The notes under the pieces were generated by a model, which saw nothing but the letters and a program-made list of their open reading frames with translations, was not told the origin of the DNA and did no database searches. Of a stretch of 29,587 bases of DNA, positions 19,149 to 29,269 are shown piece after piece; within the stretch, counting starts at the first letter, position 1; each line of letters opens with the position of its first letter. Source of the stretch: Zygnema cylindricum (Eukaryota; Streptophyta; Zygnematophyceae; Zygnematales; Zygnemataceae); assembly GCA_037447655.1 (NCBI GenBank), contig JBBHKE010003002.1:122119-151705 (forward strand). Reading direction: 5' to 3'. Position numbers and translations under genes: made by a program.

Positions 19149-19551
19149 TCACACTTTTCTTTTTGACTCTCGATTTTTTAACTCGTTCTTTAACTCTAAA
19201 ACAAGTTCCAATTGTTTCTTCGCAACTCGAAGTCCCCTTGCCAGAATTTTTGGCAGTATATTTGTTCGAGAATCAAGTTCTTGTGAACAAAAAGCACACC
19301 AAGCGATACAATGATGAAAACTTACTACCCATTTGGTCCCGTTTTGTCTTTTACTAGGACAATTTTCTTTACGAAAACATTCGATTTCGGGAGAAGAAAC
19401 CGTTATTAGAAGACTCGGAATCGAGGCAAGGAAATTGGAAGTTACAGGTGACCAGTTGATCAAATTTGTAATATTATCGTAATGAAGTTCTAGTTCATGA
19501 CCGAAATTGGACCGTCTCAAAGCCAATTCCCACAATTTGGCCGCTTGTCGG
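19149..19551 (-). CDS. Probable terminal exon of an unrecognised gene
   Basis: A very strong acceptor (over 60 nt of T-rich sequence then CTATTTGTAG) precedes 19551 on the minus strand. From there a single frame stays open for 133 codons to TGA at 19149-19151; the other two frames close within about 40 nt. The protein starts RQAAKLWELALRRSNFGHEL, contains DNITNLINWSPV and NGTKW, has four cysteines in the middle (HHCIAWCAFC among them), and ends in a basic helix (LVLELKNELKNRESKRKV). A GTAAGT at about 19322-19317 with an AG at about 19277 would make a 46-nt intron; the frame is open without it. Upstream exons were not found and may lie beyond the MITE at 20148-20360. No family recognised. Confidence 0.45.
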
Positions 19552-20147
19552 CTACAAATAGAAAAAACAATAGAGCAAAGTAAAAAAAAAAAACAGAAAA
19601 AAACAAAAAAGCAAAATAAACCAAAACTAGGTTATTTTAAAAAACTAAGCTATCTAAAAAAACAATGAAACAAAACTGATCTAGCGTGGATATACTTTGA
19701 AAAAACAATTCAAAGATCGAAAAGAAATACTTCAAAAGAAAAATGCCATATTACTGTGAAAAATATAAATATGGAGAATTTTAGTGACACAGAATCATAC
19801 TAACATTAAAAAAATAAAAATAAATAAAGAACAGGAAATACAAGATATAAAACGTCTCTTATTCAAATTGGTGTAACTGGAATTTTAAATAAAATGGGAG
19901 AGAGAGGGAGAGGGAGAGCGAGAGAGAGCGAGGGTTTAAAAAAAACAAAAAAAAAGTATTCACTCTCTCTTAAAGTTCTTGTCGATTTTTTTTTTACCCT
20001 AGCTGAAGGAAAAGCCTGAAAAAAAGGAGACTGTGGAAAAACTTTTTTTTTTACTATTTGCGGTTAACGTATCATATGGAGCCAATGCAATAACAGGTAA
20101 AATTTCATACAAAATTCTTAATTACCATTATACAAATCAGGGCAATA
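19552..20147. other. Intron or intergenic, no gene seen
   Basis: A-rich on the plus strand; contains a GGGAGA-type purine tract at 19889-19931. Likely intron of the minus-strand gene if that gene continues rightward. Confidence 0.4.
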
Positions 20148-20360
20148 CAGTGTGTATCGCTACAATTGTTAATAAGTTTTTCGCCACTTAAAACATATTT
20201 TGTTCTTTTACACGTGATTGATTTTCACTTGAGACCGCCAATGGGAAAGTGAGAATCTTTTCTTTCAATTGCAATTGTCGGATCCATAATTCGACAACTG
20301 TGTCCTGAAAAAAAAACTCATTGGCGAAAAAATTATCGACACTAATAGAGATCCATGGTG
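20148..20360 (+). mobile_element. MITE, family D (213 bp)
   Basis: TA 20146-20147 and 20361-20362 flank ends CAGTGTGTATCGCTACAATT and ...CACTAATAGAGATCCATGGTG. The interior (CGCCACTTAAAACAT..., CACGTG, ACCGCCAATGGGAAAGTGA) aligns with 24442-24659. Confidence 0.7.
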
Positions 20361-20362
20361 TA

Positions 20363-20702
20363 ATCCATTGCAATAAATCTGGGTGTGAACATGATGGACA
20401 TGTTGATATATTGATGACAACGAAAAATATTACAACCTATTTGCTATACAAACCAAATTTGTTGTGGATCCTAACCTCTAGACTGTTGGTGTCTTTTTTT
20501 GACAGTCACCGAACGGACACACCATTTACCGCTGCGAACAAACACACCGCATGTTTATAGTTTGTGCGATCCTTTTCCCGCTGACTTCTTTCCCGTGCAA
20601 GGGCTGTGGATGGGTCTAGAGAAACGAAAGCCATTTCACAAAAGCGAAAGGCGCCACTTTTCTCTCTCACTCTCCCACTATTGCGTATATCTCACAATTC
20701 TC
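20363..20702. other. Intergenic, no gene supported
   Basis: Frames at 20321-20560 and 20499-20714 overlap each other and extend into repeats. The part at 20560-20660 is somewhat GC-richer, but no splice-supported model was found. Confidence 0.35.
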
Positions 20703-20860
20703 GAGCGTTATTAACGCTATTTGGGAATTTGGGGGTTTTGAAGGAAATCATTTACTCTTATTTGTTTTTTTAAGGGTTTTTATTAATTCTATTTGATAAT
20801 TTGGGTCAAAAAAACGGGTACCTTAATTAGAGTCATGAACGCTAATAGCGATTCACGGTG
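20703..20860 (-). mobile_element. Truncated family B element end (inverted)
   Basis: Ends ...ACGCTAATAGCGATTCACGGTG before TA 20861-20862. Read on the minus strand, the first 80 bp parallel the left end of 21133-21621 (TCATGACTCTAATTAAGGT versus ACATGACGCTAATTGGGGT). The other end is decayed. Confidence 0.55.
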
Positions 20861-21132
20861 TACTGTACAGTACATTAGAAGGCTATAACCGTCAATTTTT
20901 TGTAAACGTCATCTATTGTAGCAAGTTTCGTAGTTGTCTACTATCGTCACAAATTACACCCACGTCTACATTCGTCACAATGAAGTAATGATTTCATTGC
21001 GTTACATCGGAACGCTCCAAAAGTAGTACTAAAAATCTTCGCTAAAAAACGTTGATGTCCGATTCGTACGAATTTCAACTTTTTTACGAAAACTACATAA
21101 TATTCGTCAATTTCATACTTTTCGTAAAACTA

Positions 21133-21621
21133 CACCGTGAATCGCTATTAGCGTACATGACGCTAATTGGGGTGCCCCTTTTTTTGGGGCAATTTCTCAA
21201 ATAGAATAAAATACGCTAAATGTTTTTGCACGTTATTTGAGGTACCCCGCTCAATGCGGTTCATAACTGTAATTTAGTGTCCTTTTAAATAGTGTGGTGT
21301 ACGGACTGTCAGATCTGTACTATTTTGTACATTTTTAAATTTAAAAGTACAGAAAATATAATAATATATAATTGCGTAAATATTTTCCGGCATACGCAGA
21401 TGTCAAAAAAACGCGACGGCGTACGATTTGAACAATTTCGTACATCTACATGTTTTAGTGTGGACATATTACGTGCCGAAATTTTTTACAAAGCAGTTTA
21501 CAAATTAGAGTACATGATAAATTAGTATCTTGGTGTACCCGAAAAAACACAATTTACCGTAAAGTACGCTAATTGTTTCATTACGTTATATTTTTTATTA
21601 CGCTAATAGCGATTCACGGTG
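21133..21621 (+). mobile_element. MITE-like element, family B (489 bp)
   Basis: Perfect inverted ends CACCGTGAATCGCTATTAGC (at least 23 bp) with TA at 21131-21132 and 21622-21623. Interior AATAGTGTGGTGTACGGACTG and GACGGCGTACGATTTG blocks match the other family B copies. The 77-codon frame at 21292-21525 covers the shared block. Confidence 0.8.
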
Positions 21622-21639
21622 TAGTATATATTTTTCTGT

Positions 21640-22190
21640 ACGAACATGTACGAACACGTATGGAAGGTGAAATCCTAAAAAATTCTTAAAAAATCTTAAA
21701 AATTACGAAAATTTAATAGGAATGTACGAAATTTAACGGAAAGTGTACTCTAGAAAACCTAATTGAACAGCAAATGTAAGGCAGCCGTACTGAAATATGA
21801 AAAAACGTACGGCAATGTACCCGTAAAATCCTATAATATTAAAATCGCCCCTTTAATAACCTTAAAAATTACGGAAATGTACATAAACTGTACGAAAATG
21901 AACGAAAAAAGAACGCTTCTGTACGAAAAAATACGGGAATGTACAAGAATGTTACCCTAACAAACCCTAAAATAAATAACCGTAAAAAGTACGAAAAATA
22001 CGGACACGTACGTACATTTATGAAAAGTGTGGGGCAATTATACTGAAATTCACGAAATATACGGCAATGTACCCTAAAAACCTCAAACCCCCCTTAAATA
22101 ACCCTAAGAAGTTCGGACATATACGGACACTGTTCAGAAATGTACGATAAATGTACGGGTTCAAAGTAGGGTACGCATTTTATGAACTTT
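21640..22190. repeat. GTACGAAAAT-rich diverged tandem repeat (about 253 bp period)
   Basis: Dense short units TGTACGAAA, TACGGCAATGTACCC, AAAAATTACG. A larger period links the block starting ACTGAAAT at 21789 with 22042, each followed by ACGGCAATGTACCC and AATAACC(C)T. Several CCCTAA/CCCTAAAA strings resemble plant telomere units. Confidence 0.65.
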
Positions 22191-22291
22191 TCAACATCAT
22201 TTGATGCTTGCCGTACGTAGTATTCGTTAGTTTATACCGTGCGTTATATGCGCACGGGACATCTATGGTAAAAACAAAGTAACAAGACTAA

Positions 22292-23034
22292 GGGTGCGTC
22301 TCTATGTACTTCAAACTTAGAGTTTTTTTTTTGTTTTTTAGCGCACATCCGGCGGACCCGGATTTCGGGTGTCCCTATGTGTACCAAACGAAATTGTCAC
22401 TTAGGGCGTGACGATTGTATACGTCGACAATGCCTGTGACGGCTGTCAACGTCTACAATCTGTGATGGCGCACGTTATTTTTCGTAACTGCTTGTGACGT
22501 CGCGTGACTTTTCGTGACATTGTAGACATACCGCCCTCAGCCTGTGCCGTTTCACGGTTGAAGAAGATGCGTTTTGACTTTGCGTCTATTGTCGGCTCGA
22601 CGTGAAATGGCATCGGAACCTTCAGACCCCTGCAAAAAAAAAACTGTGTACTTCTCTTTGTCGTATTAAACAAAAACGGACAAAACATAGCGAATCGTGT
22701 ACACTTCCACGTCGCTTGAAATCGTTTGAATTTTTTGAACAAAATATTACACGTGCGAATACGTGTTCCTATTTGTTTATAGAAAATCCCTAATTTTAAA
22801 ACACATCGGCCCTGTATTTTAAAGATAAGGTTGAAGATGACGTTTTTTGTCGTCGAAGTGGGTCGAAGAACACAAGACGACAAGATGCAGTACATTTTAA
22901 ATTCGATGATGACGCAAAATGTACTTCTCTTTTTTTCTATTTTATTGTACGGTTGAAATTTACGCGGTACGGCTCTAAGTTTTACAGGAAAACGACAGAA
23001 AAAAACCCTTACTTAAGCACATAGAGACGCACCC
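22292..23034 (+). mobile_element. PIF/Harbinger-like non-autonomous element (743 bp)
   Basis: Inverted ends GGGTGCGTCTCTATGT (then A/GCTT) at both sides, each next to TAA (22289-22291 and 23035-23037), matching the 3-bp TAA/TTA duplications and G-rich ends of PIF/Harbinger transposons. The interior holds repeated GTGACG/TTTTCGTGAC motifs and a 149-codon minus frame (22446-22895) that is basic and shows no DDE or Myb-like motif I can recognise, so the element is probably non-autonomous. Confidence 0.65.
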
Positions 23035-23039
23035 TAAGT

Positions 23040-23531
23040 TTAGGTTACATGGGAAATCGCCCTTATTTTTTTAACTAAATTAATAGCCAGTTGAAAACGT
23101 TTTGAGCAAATGGCAATACGTTTCACACGTTTTTTTTGTCGACTATTTTTGTGGTTTTTTTTTTTTTGGTTTCAAAGGTTTCCGTACATTTTTAGGCTTT
23201 TTTCCCCGTTTTTGTGTTCCATATATTGAAGTACTGCGCAACCAATCAACGGCCTAAAACTATAAAAACCCTTAAAAAACACAAATCTGGCGAAATTTCT
23301 GCATGTGTTTTTAACACGTGTCGAGCCCTCCCGAAAAGAATCCAACGGTGTTCCCAGGTCAGACTGTCATTATACAAAAATAGACGTCAACGTCAATGAT
23401 AACGGCCGGTTTGTGGCGTTTTCAGCCTGTTTGTGGCCAGTCGTCGTCAGATGGGAAGCAAGTCTTTCAGTGTCGAGAGCTTCAGTACTCCCTTTTTGGC
23501 TTTTTCGATAAAAATGAATAAAGGAAATAGG
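23040..23531. other. Intergenic, no gene seen
   Basis: T-rich then mixed sequence. Short frames at 23214-23399, 23305-23511 and 23370-23570 overlap on both strands without motifs. Confidence 0.4.
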
Positions 23532-23537
23532 TCTATA

Positions 23538-23845
23538 CCATAGTTCAAAAGTAGGTGAAAGTAGGCCCATACAATATGCCTATTGTACGCAAAACATACA
23601 ATATGACCTTAAGACCCATATTGTATCCGGACCTATTCGGACCAATTAAAAAATTCGGACCAAATATTGGACCAATTAAAACATTCGGACCAAAAAGTTT
23701 TATTTACACCGTGAGATTCGGACGATCGGACGGTCGCTGATCAAAGTAGCGATCTAAAAAGATCACATGAAAAGCCCATAACACAACTTACGATAAAGGC
23801 GCTGACCAAAGGCCTACCATAAAAACGCCTACTTTTGAACTATGG
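23538..23845. mobile_element. MITE with CCATAGTTCAAAAGTAGG ends and TCTATA duplication (308 bp)
   Basis: Perfect 18-bp inverted ends CCATAGTTCAAAAGTAGG / CCTACTTTTGAACTATGG flanked by direct TCTATA at 23532-23537 and 23846-23851. Inside are two inverted ACAATATG/CATATTGT pairs and a repeated ATTCGGACCAA unit. The superfamily is not clear from the ends. Confidence 0.65.
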
Positions 23846-23851
23846 TCTATA

Positions 23852-24430
23852 CTCTATAGGAGATCATATCTATAGGAGTTTTGCCACGTGGACAGCCCGA
23901 ATATTGCGACGTGGGAGACTAGAAAATTCCGTACGAAGGTGCACACTTCGGGATCACCGGCGTCAAATAGTGCTGCCCGTCAAAGATTGGGTCCGTACCG
24001 ACGGCCGCTAAGATCATATCTGAAAACGGGCATAGAAACGCCGTCGCGGAGGTACTGAAGTTTTTGACAAAGGTTTTCCACGTGGCATCAGCATGATGTC
24101 ATTTCTACATCGAGGCTACTTCTTAAACTAATGAAAAGAAATCCAACCAATGAGAATCGAACCGAACCAAAATACTGAAGCTAGATTTAGTGCGAAAATA
24201 GCTTCGAGTCAGCACGCAATTTTTCTGAAGGTGCGTCTGAGGCGCCCTTGAGAAAAAAATGTTTTCTAGGATAATTTTTAGCTGCCCGTTTTTGGCCGTT
24301 TGCGCCTGTTTCTGGCCATAGTTTTTGTCCTTTGTTCCACACTTAATGTGGCTTGGTGTCCGAAGAAATATTTTGGTGTCCGCAATAATTCCCTAATTAT
24401 AATTATAGGGTACTTCTAATAGCGATGTGA
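23852..24430. promoter_or_regulatory. GC-richer stretch with two G-boxes
   Basis: CCACGTGG occurs at 23884-23891 and again at 24078-24085, in an otherwise unassigned stretch whose first 230 bp are GC-richer than the neighbourhood. It is about 1.8 kb upstream of the CASPL start, so a regulatory role is speculative. No gene recognised in it. Confidence 0.25.
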
Positions 24431-24441
24431 CTTGCACCGTA

Positions 24442-24659
24442 CACTGTACGCATCGCTATTAGCGTTAATATTTTTTTCTCCACTTAAACCATCTTTTCTC
24501 CGTACACACGTGTCCGATTTTCAGATGGGGACCGGCAATCGGAAGGTGACAATCTCGCCTTTCAAACGCAACCGTCCGATTCTCAATACGACAAATAGTA
24601 CGGAGAAAATATGTTTTAAATGGCAAAAAAACATCAACCCTAATAAACGATCCACGGTG
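24442..24659 (+). mobile_element. MITE, family D (218 bp)
   Basis: TA 24440-24441 and 24660-24661 flank ends CACTGTACGCATCGCTATTA and ...CCTAATAAACGATCCACGGTG. The interior aligns with 20148-20360. An extra end-like TAATAGCGATGTGAC at about 24418 points to an older insertion alongside. Confidence 0.7.
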
Positions 24660-24661
24660 TA

Positions 24662-25194
24662 CGGCTTTGGACTTCCCCAGATTTCACTTTCCACCGTTAG
24701 ATCTGATGTGACATCCGTACAATCCAACAAAGCAAAAAAAAACGTATTTTATATTTTATGCTCGTACGATTCGATCGTACGGAAATCTTGAGCCGTCGGA
24801 CCTTTTTTTCTTCTGTTATTGGTCGACTTTTCTAAATCAAAAAACAGCCGCTCTCCGTCTAGAAAACTCCGCCATAATTTTTGACCGGCCGTTAAAATTT
24901 GTAACTGACGCCGAAATTTTTCGGTTTTTTTGTTCCGAGGCCGGTAATTGCTTAAACCCAAAATCCTCCCTTGCAACTGAAAATTTTATGGTTTCAAATG
25001 TTTGCGGCAAAAAAAACCTGCTTATAGTTATAAAATTGGAAATTTTTAACACTTTTCTTCACTTTTTCTTTCTACTTTCTGGTTTTTCTGATTTTTTTAT
25101 TGTAAGACGGTTTGGTTTTTTTTTGTTTTTTTTTGTTATTTTGTTCACAAAACTACTTGATAAGAAATTAGTGAAAAAATAGATAGCCAAAAAA

Positions 25195-25290
<96 letters not shown>

Positions 25291-25828
25291 AAGCTTTCAT
25301 GCATTCTTGCTGTCTTTCTTTATTTTTCTTTTCTATTTTTATTTACTTTTTTTGTAATATTCCTACTTATAATTTTTTCTTGTTTTGAAGGTTTTATAAC
25401 ATCTAGTAAATAGATTTTTCTAAATTTTTCCAAAAACTGTTTTTTTTTTTTTTTTTTAATTGCGCAAGAATGTTTTTCTTCGAACGACGAAAATTTCAAA
25501 ACGAAAAAATATAATTTTCAAAAACCCAAAACAAGAATATAAAAGTGGATTTTAAGATTTTTTGTAAAATAAAAGGAAAAAATTAAAGGCAGAAAAGAAA
25601 AGAAAAAAGAAAATAAGAAAATAAGAAAATAAAATCATAGAAAGTGAACGCTACAAAAAAAAAAGTGACCGGGAAATTAAAAAATTACAAGAAAAATCTG
25701 AAAAATACGCAACGGAACAGAAAACAAAAATTTGTAAAACAGAAAACGGAAAAAAAAACAGGATTAAACTAAAAAAAAATAAAAAAATAACGGAAACATA
25801 ACTGAATTAAACAGAGGAATCGGTCTAA
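24662..25828. other. Intergenic upstream of the CASPL gene
   Basis: Short minus frames at 24749-25052 show no recognised motif. A and T homopolymers are frequent (25440-25458 is T-rich). No TATA box could be singled out. Confidence 0.4.
25194..25288. repeat. (TA)n microsatellite, about 90 bp
   Basis: Nearly perfect alternating AT with one AAA interruption near its left end. Confidence 0.95.
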
Positions 25829-25885
25829 ACTGAACTGAAACTGAAACTGAACTGAACAGAACAAAACGGAACGGAACGGAAAGGA
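25829..25885. repeat. 5-6 bp repeats just upstream of the CASPL start
   Basis: CTGAACTGAAACTGAAACTG then ACGGAACGGAACGGAAAGG, ending five bases before the ATG at 25891. Probably 5' UTR of the CASPL gene. Confidence 0.75.
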
Positions 25886-25890
25886 GGTGC

Positions 25891-28348
25891 ATGGAACGGT
25901 CTCCGTTTGAAATGGATCGGAACGGAAATAATTTTGGAGGAGCTCCCGCCTCGTATTCGTCGAGGCGAAACGAGCCAAACGTATTAGTTTTGGCAATTTT
26001 GCGATTTATTCAATTTTTACTTTGTCTAATTGCCTTCAGGTGGGTTTTTTAAGATTTTAAATTTCCAATTTAAAAAAAATAAAAAATGATGGGGATTAGA
26101 AGAAAATCGAATCTAGATTTGATGGAAAAATGGACAGTTAAAAAAAAAAATTACATTGTAAAATAGAACAGAAATTGCGGAAATTGTATCGGCGGAAGTT
26201 TCGGAAAAAAGGTGTAAGATTTGCGCGGCAATTTTTTTTTTTTTTTTTTTTTTTTCCCGTTTTGTGAGTCAAAATTTGAGCCAATTACCACCATGACAGT
26301 AAAAAAATACCCAAAACGACAACTCATGAATTAATGTTGAACAGTTGTGTTTGTCGTCGATTCATCATATATACAAAATAACGTAAATTTTGATTCTCAT
26401 TTATATCTTTTTTTCAATTTCAACGATTCAATTGTAACTGTTAATTAATTGTCGACTAAAACCTTAATTATATTTTGAACTGTAAAATTTTAAATTTTAA
26501 TATCATTATAGACTCAAGGCTATTTCATTTTTTGAAGTCAATTCTCTTTGTTTTATAAGTTCCTTCTCTCCCTCCCTCTCCCTCCCTCCCTTGCAGTATT
26601 ATGGTTGCTTCCTCCACCGGAGACGACAATTTCGCAACTTTTTACGCTTTTTCTTTCATTGTCGGAATTTCGATAATTGTCGCGTTTTTTTCTTTCGGAC
26701 AATTTGTGGCGTGTATCGTAAAAATTTGTCGAATTCATCAAGTTTGGGGAGATACGGTTTTTCTCGTTCAGATTATCTCCGATTATGTGAGTTTTTTGTT
26801 TTGTTTTATTTTTCGCGTTTTTCGGGTTTTTGGGGTTTTTTGGATTTTTTGGGGTATTTTGGGGTTTGATGGAGTTTTGGGGTTTTTCTGCGTTTTTTTC
26901 TCAGAATTTTTGGGTTTGAGGGTTTTTTTCTTGGGTTTTTTTGGTTTTTTTTGGTTTTTTTTAGTTTCTGGGAATTTTTAATGGATTGGATGTTCCTTTT
27001 TTTTGTTGTTGTTGAATTATGAATTTTTGCAGTGTAGTTTTACAAATGTAATTTATTTCTTATTGTGAATGTATGGCATTTTTTGGGTTTATTTTTGGTC
27101 AGAAATTGTGACTTTTTATCACCTTCTTCCAAATTTCAATTAAAACAAAAATCAAAATTTTCCATCGATTAAATTCATCTACATTTGCAACTTGTTTTGT
27201 GACATTTTGCATAAATAAATAACTCGAATTGTTAAGTACTTTCACCCCTTTTCTAGGTTTTTTTGACTCTCTTTTCTAATCGTTTTTTCAACCCTTTTTT
27301 TTGTTTCATTTTCTTATTTTTTTCTTTTTTTTTGCTTTTTTTTTATTTATCTTTTTTTATTTGAGTTTTTTTTAGGTTTTGGGAATGTTACTTTTTGGAG
27401 CTTCGTCGGCTGGGGCGTCACAATCGTCACAAAATCGAAAGACGGGATTTGACTATTGTGGGGCCCAAGAATCGAATGGATACGGGTAATCTATTTATTT
27501 TCTCCTTTATTATTATTATTATTCAAACTTTTTTGAAATAATACCGAACTTCAGTATTTTACAGTTCATCATTTTGCATGAATGTTTGTTAGAGGTTTGA
27601 TTTATTGTGGGGCGCAAGAATTTAGAGATTTTTTTTTTGTTTTTTTTTTTTTTCGATTTTTTTTTTAAATTCAGAGAATATTTAAATTCAATAGCTCACG
27701 TAAATGTTTACTATTTTTTTTTTTTCGCGATGAGGATTTGAGATATTTTATTAGCATTGGGTTGTAATCTTGATATGCCCATTTTGAAAAGTTTTTTTTC
27801 TTTTTTTTGTAGTTGATGTCAAGAATTAGAAAAAATGAGAGAAACAATGAAACAAAGAAGTAAAGAAGTATAAAAGTAAATAAGGAAAGAAGCAAGAAGA
27901 AATGAAGAAAAGAAGACAAAAAGAAAACAAGCAAAGTAGAAAAGAAAAGTAAAGAAAAAAAGAAGGAAAAAAAAATGAAGGAAAGAAAAAGAGAAGAAAA
28001 GAAAAAACGAAAGAATGAAGAGAAGAAAAGAAAAAAAAACCACGGAAAAAAAGACGACGAAGACCAAATCTATATCCCAGCAACGAATACAAGGTCATTG
28101 AATTTTTGGATATATAAAAGAATATAGTCATACTCATTTCACCGGTTTTTAATTATGCGAAACCTGAATGTTAAAACTTTGTCTTTCTCATTCCTCGAAT
28201 CTTTTTTCTTTTTTCCAGAATGTTTTGCAACCAGATGCCGCTACCGGCGCTGACTTTTGGCTTTTTGCCCCATTGCTACTTTCTGGTCGCTTTCTTTTCC
28301 TGTGCTGTTTCTGTTTGTTTATATTTTTCGCATTTACGCCCATTTTAG
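25891..28348 (+). CDS. CASP-like membrane protein (CASPL, UPF0497), four exons
   Basis: Joined model of 192 residues: exons 25891-26039, 26597-26786, 27376-27485 and 28219-28348 (TAG). Donors GTGGGT, GTGAGT, GTAATC; acceptors CCCTTGCAG, TTTTTTTTAG, TTTTTCCAG; phases 2, 0, 2 agree. Four membrane helices at about 31-52, 66-93, 103-126 and 160-187 with a short polar N-tail, the CASP/MARVEL layout, and a length normal for the family. TM1 reads LRFIQFLLCLIAFSIMVAS with the conserved arginine (R38); TM3 carries the conserved aspartate (D112) and runs into LLFGASSAGAS; C141 and C153 lie in the second outer loop as in CASPs. In plants CASPs build scaffolds that localise wall-modifying enzymes; the role of this CASPL is unknown. 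TM1 most resembles the CASPL5-type groups. The ATG is the first in frame after an upstream stop. Possible polyadenylation signal AATAAA at 28568. Confidence 0.9.
26561..26594. repeat. CCCTCT tract serving as acceptor polypyrimidine tract
   Basis: Pure C/T run of CTCCCTCC units ending in TTGCAG at the start of CASPL exon 2; a simple repeat co-opted as, or grown from, the splice-site pyrimidine tract. Confidence 0.8.
27826..28055. repeat. A/G-only stretch in CASPL intron 3
   Basis: About 230 bp of the plus strand is almost pure purine (GAAA, AAGAAG, GAAGAAAAG units). Overlapping pyrimidine-strand frames (F/L/S-rich) are artefacts of this composition. Confidence 0.9.
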
Positions 28349-29119
28349 TGCCAACTCCGCAAAGTTAAAAAATGCAATTTTTAAACTCCTTTTTTTTTTT
28401 TTTTTGATTGCAGGATCAATGTGACGACTTGGTTACAAAAAATTTGATTTTGTAAAACATTTTGAAAATACGAAAGATAAATACTGTCATGTAATTAGAG
28501 ATATTGTGGTTTATCAAAATATGTATATATATAGAAAGATAATGACTTTTGATTGTATTAGAAACAAAATAAATGAGTAAATAAATAAATAAAAATGGAT
28601 AGAGTAGGAAATACGGTTTTTCAATAGTTTGGATTGGTGGAATATTTGAAAAATTGGAGTTTTCAGTCAACTTCAATAAACAAAGTTTTTTGATTATTTT
28701 TTTTTTTTCTCCATTTTTTTTTTTTTTTTTTAATATGTTATATGTAAAACAAAAAAAAAACCTTTTTTACATCTTTTAGGAATAAAATACAAATTCAATG
28801 ATTTCTCTTCTGATTACTTTATTTGTTTTTTTTTTTTTTAATTTTCTTCCGAAACTGGATAATACTGGAAAGACAAAAAAAAAACAAAACAAAAGAAAAA
28901 CCATAAAAAAAAAAACTCTTTCCATATTTCTTCAAAATTTAATATATACACATCACAATTTCTCTATATTCACATACTCGAAAATTGAATCTCTTCATAA
29001 AACTTCTCCACTTCCCTCGAAAAAAATTCTTCCATCTAAAAAAAAATCTTCATTCCAACAAAAAAAAATCTTCAATTCCCGCGGAAAAATCTCTCTGTTT
29101 CTTCACAAAATTTTAGCTT
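28349..29119. other. 3' flank of CASPL and low-complexity intergenic
   Basis: Contains AATAAA at 28568 and AATAAA at about 28675, then long T and A runs (28699-28732, 28827-28839). The frame at 28798-29208 is K/N/F-rich low complexity and is not called. Confidence 0.45.
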
Positions 29120-29200
29120 TCCAAAACGACATTTTCAACATTTTCAACTTTTTCAACTTTTTCAACAAATTTAACTTACTTTTTCAACGTTATCAACTTT
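29120..29200. repeat. TTTTTCAAC tandem repeat
   Basis: Seven or more 9-11 bp units of TTTTCAACT/TTTTTCAAC. On the minus strand it reads as repeated V-E-K/V-E-N; a GTAAGT there (about 29176) could be a donor, but no gene model was supported. Confidence 0.8.
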
Positions 29201-29269
29201 TTCACTGACAATATTTTCAATTTCTTCGCAAGTTTTTAACTGACATTTTCCAGTTCCGACACATATAGA

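Noticed and set aside
27819-28137. Phenylalanine-rich minus-strand frames in CASPL intron 3
   Set aside because: They are the complement of a pure A/G stretch and lie inside a well-supported intron.
28168-28368. 66-codon plus frame over CASPL exon 4
   Set aside because: It is a shadow: the exon's real frame, fixed by the phase of the preceding exon, is different and ends at TAG 28346-28348.
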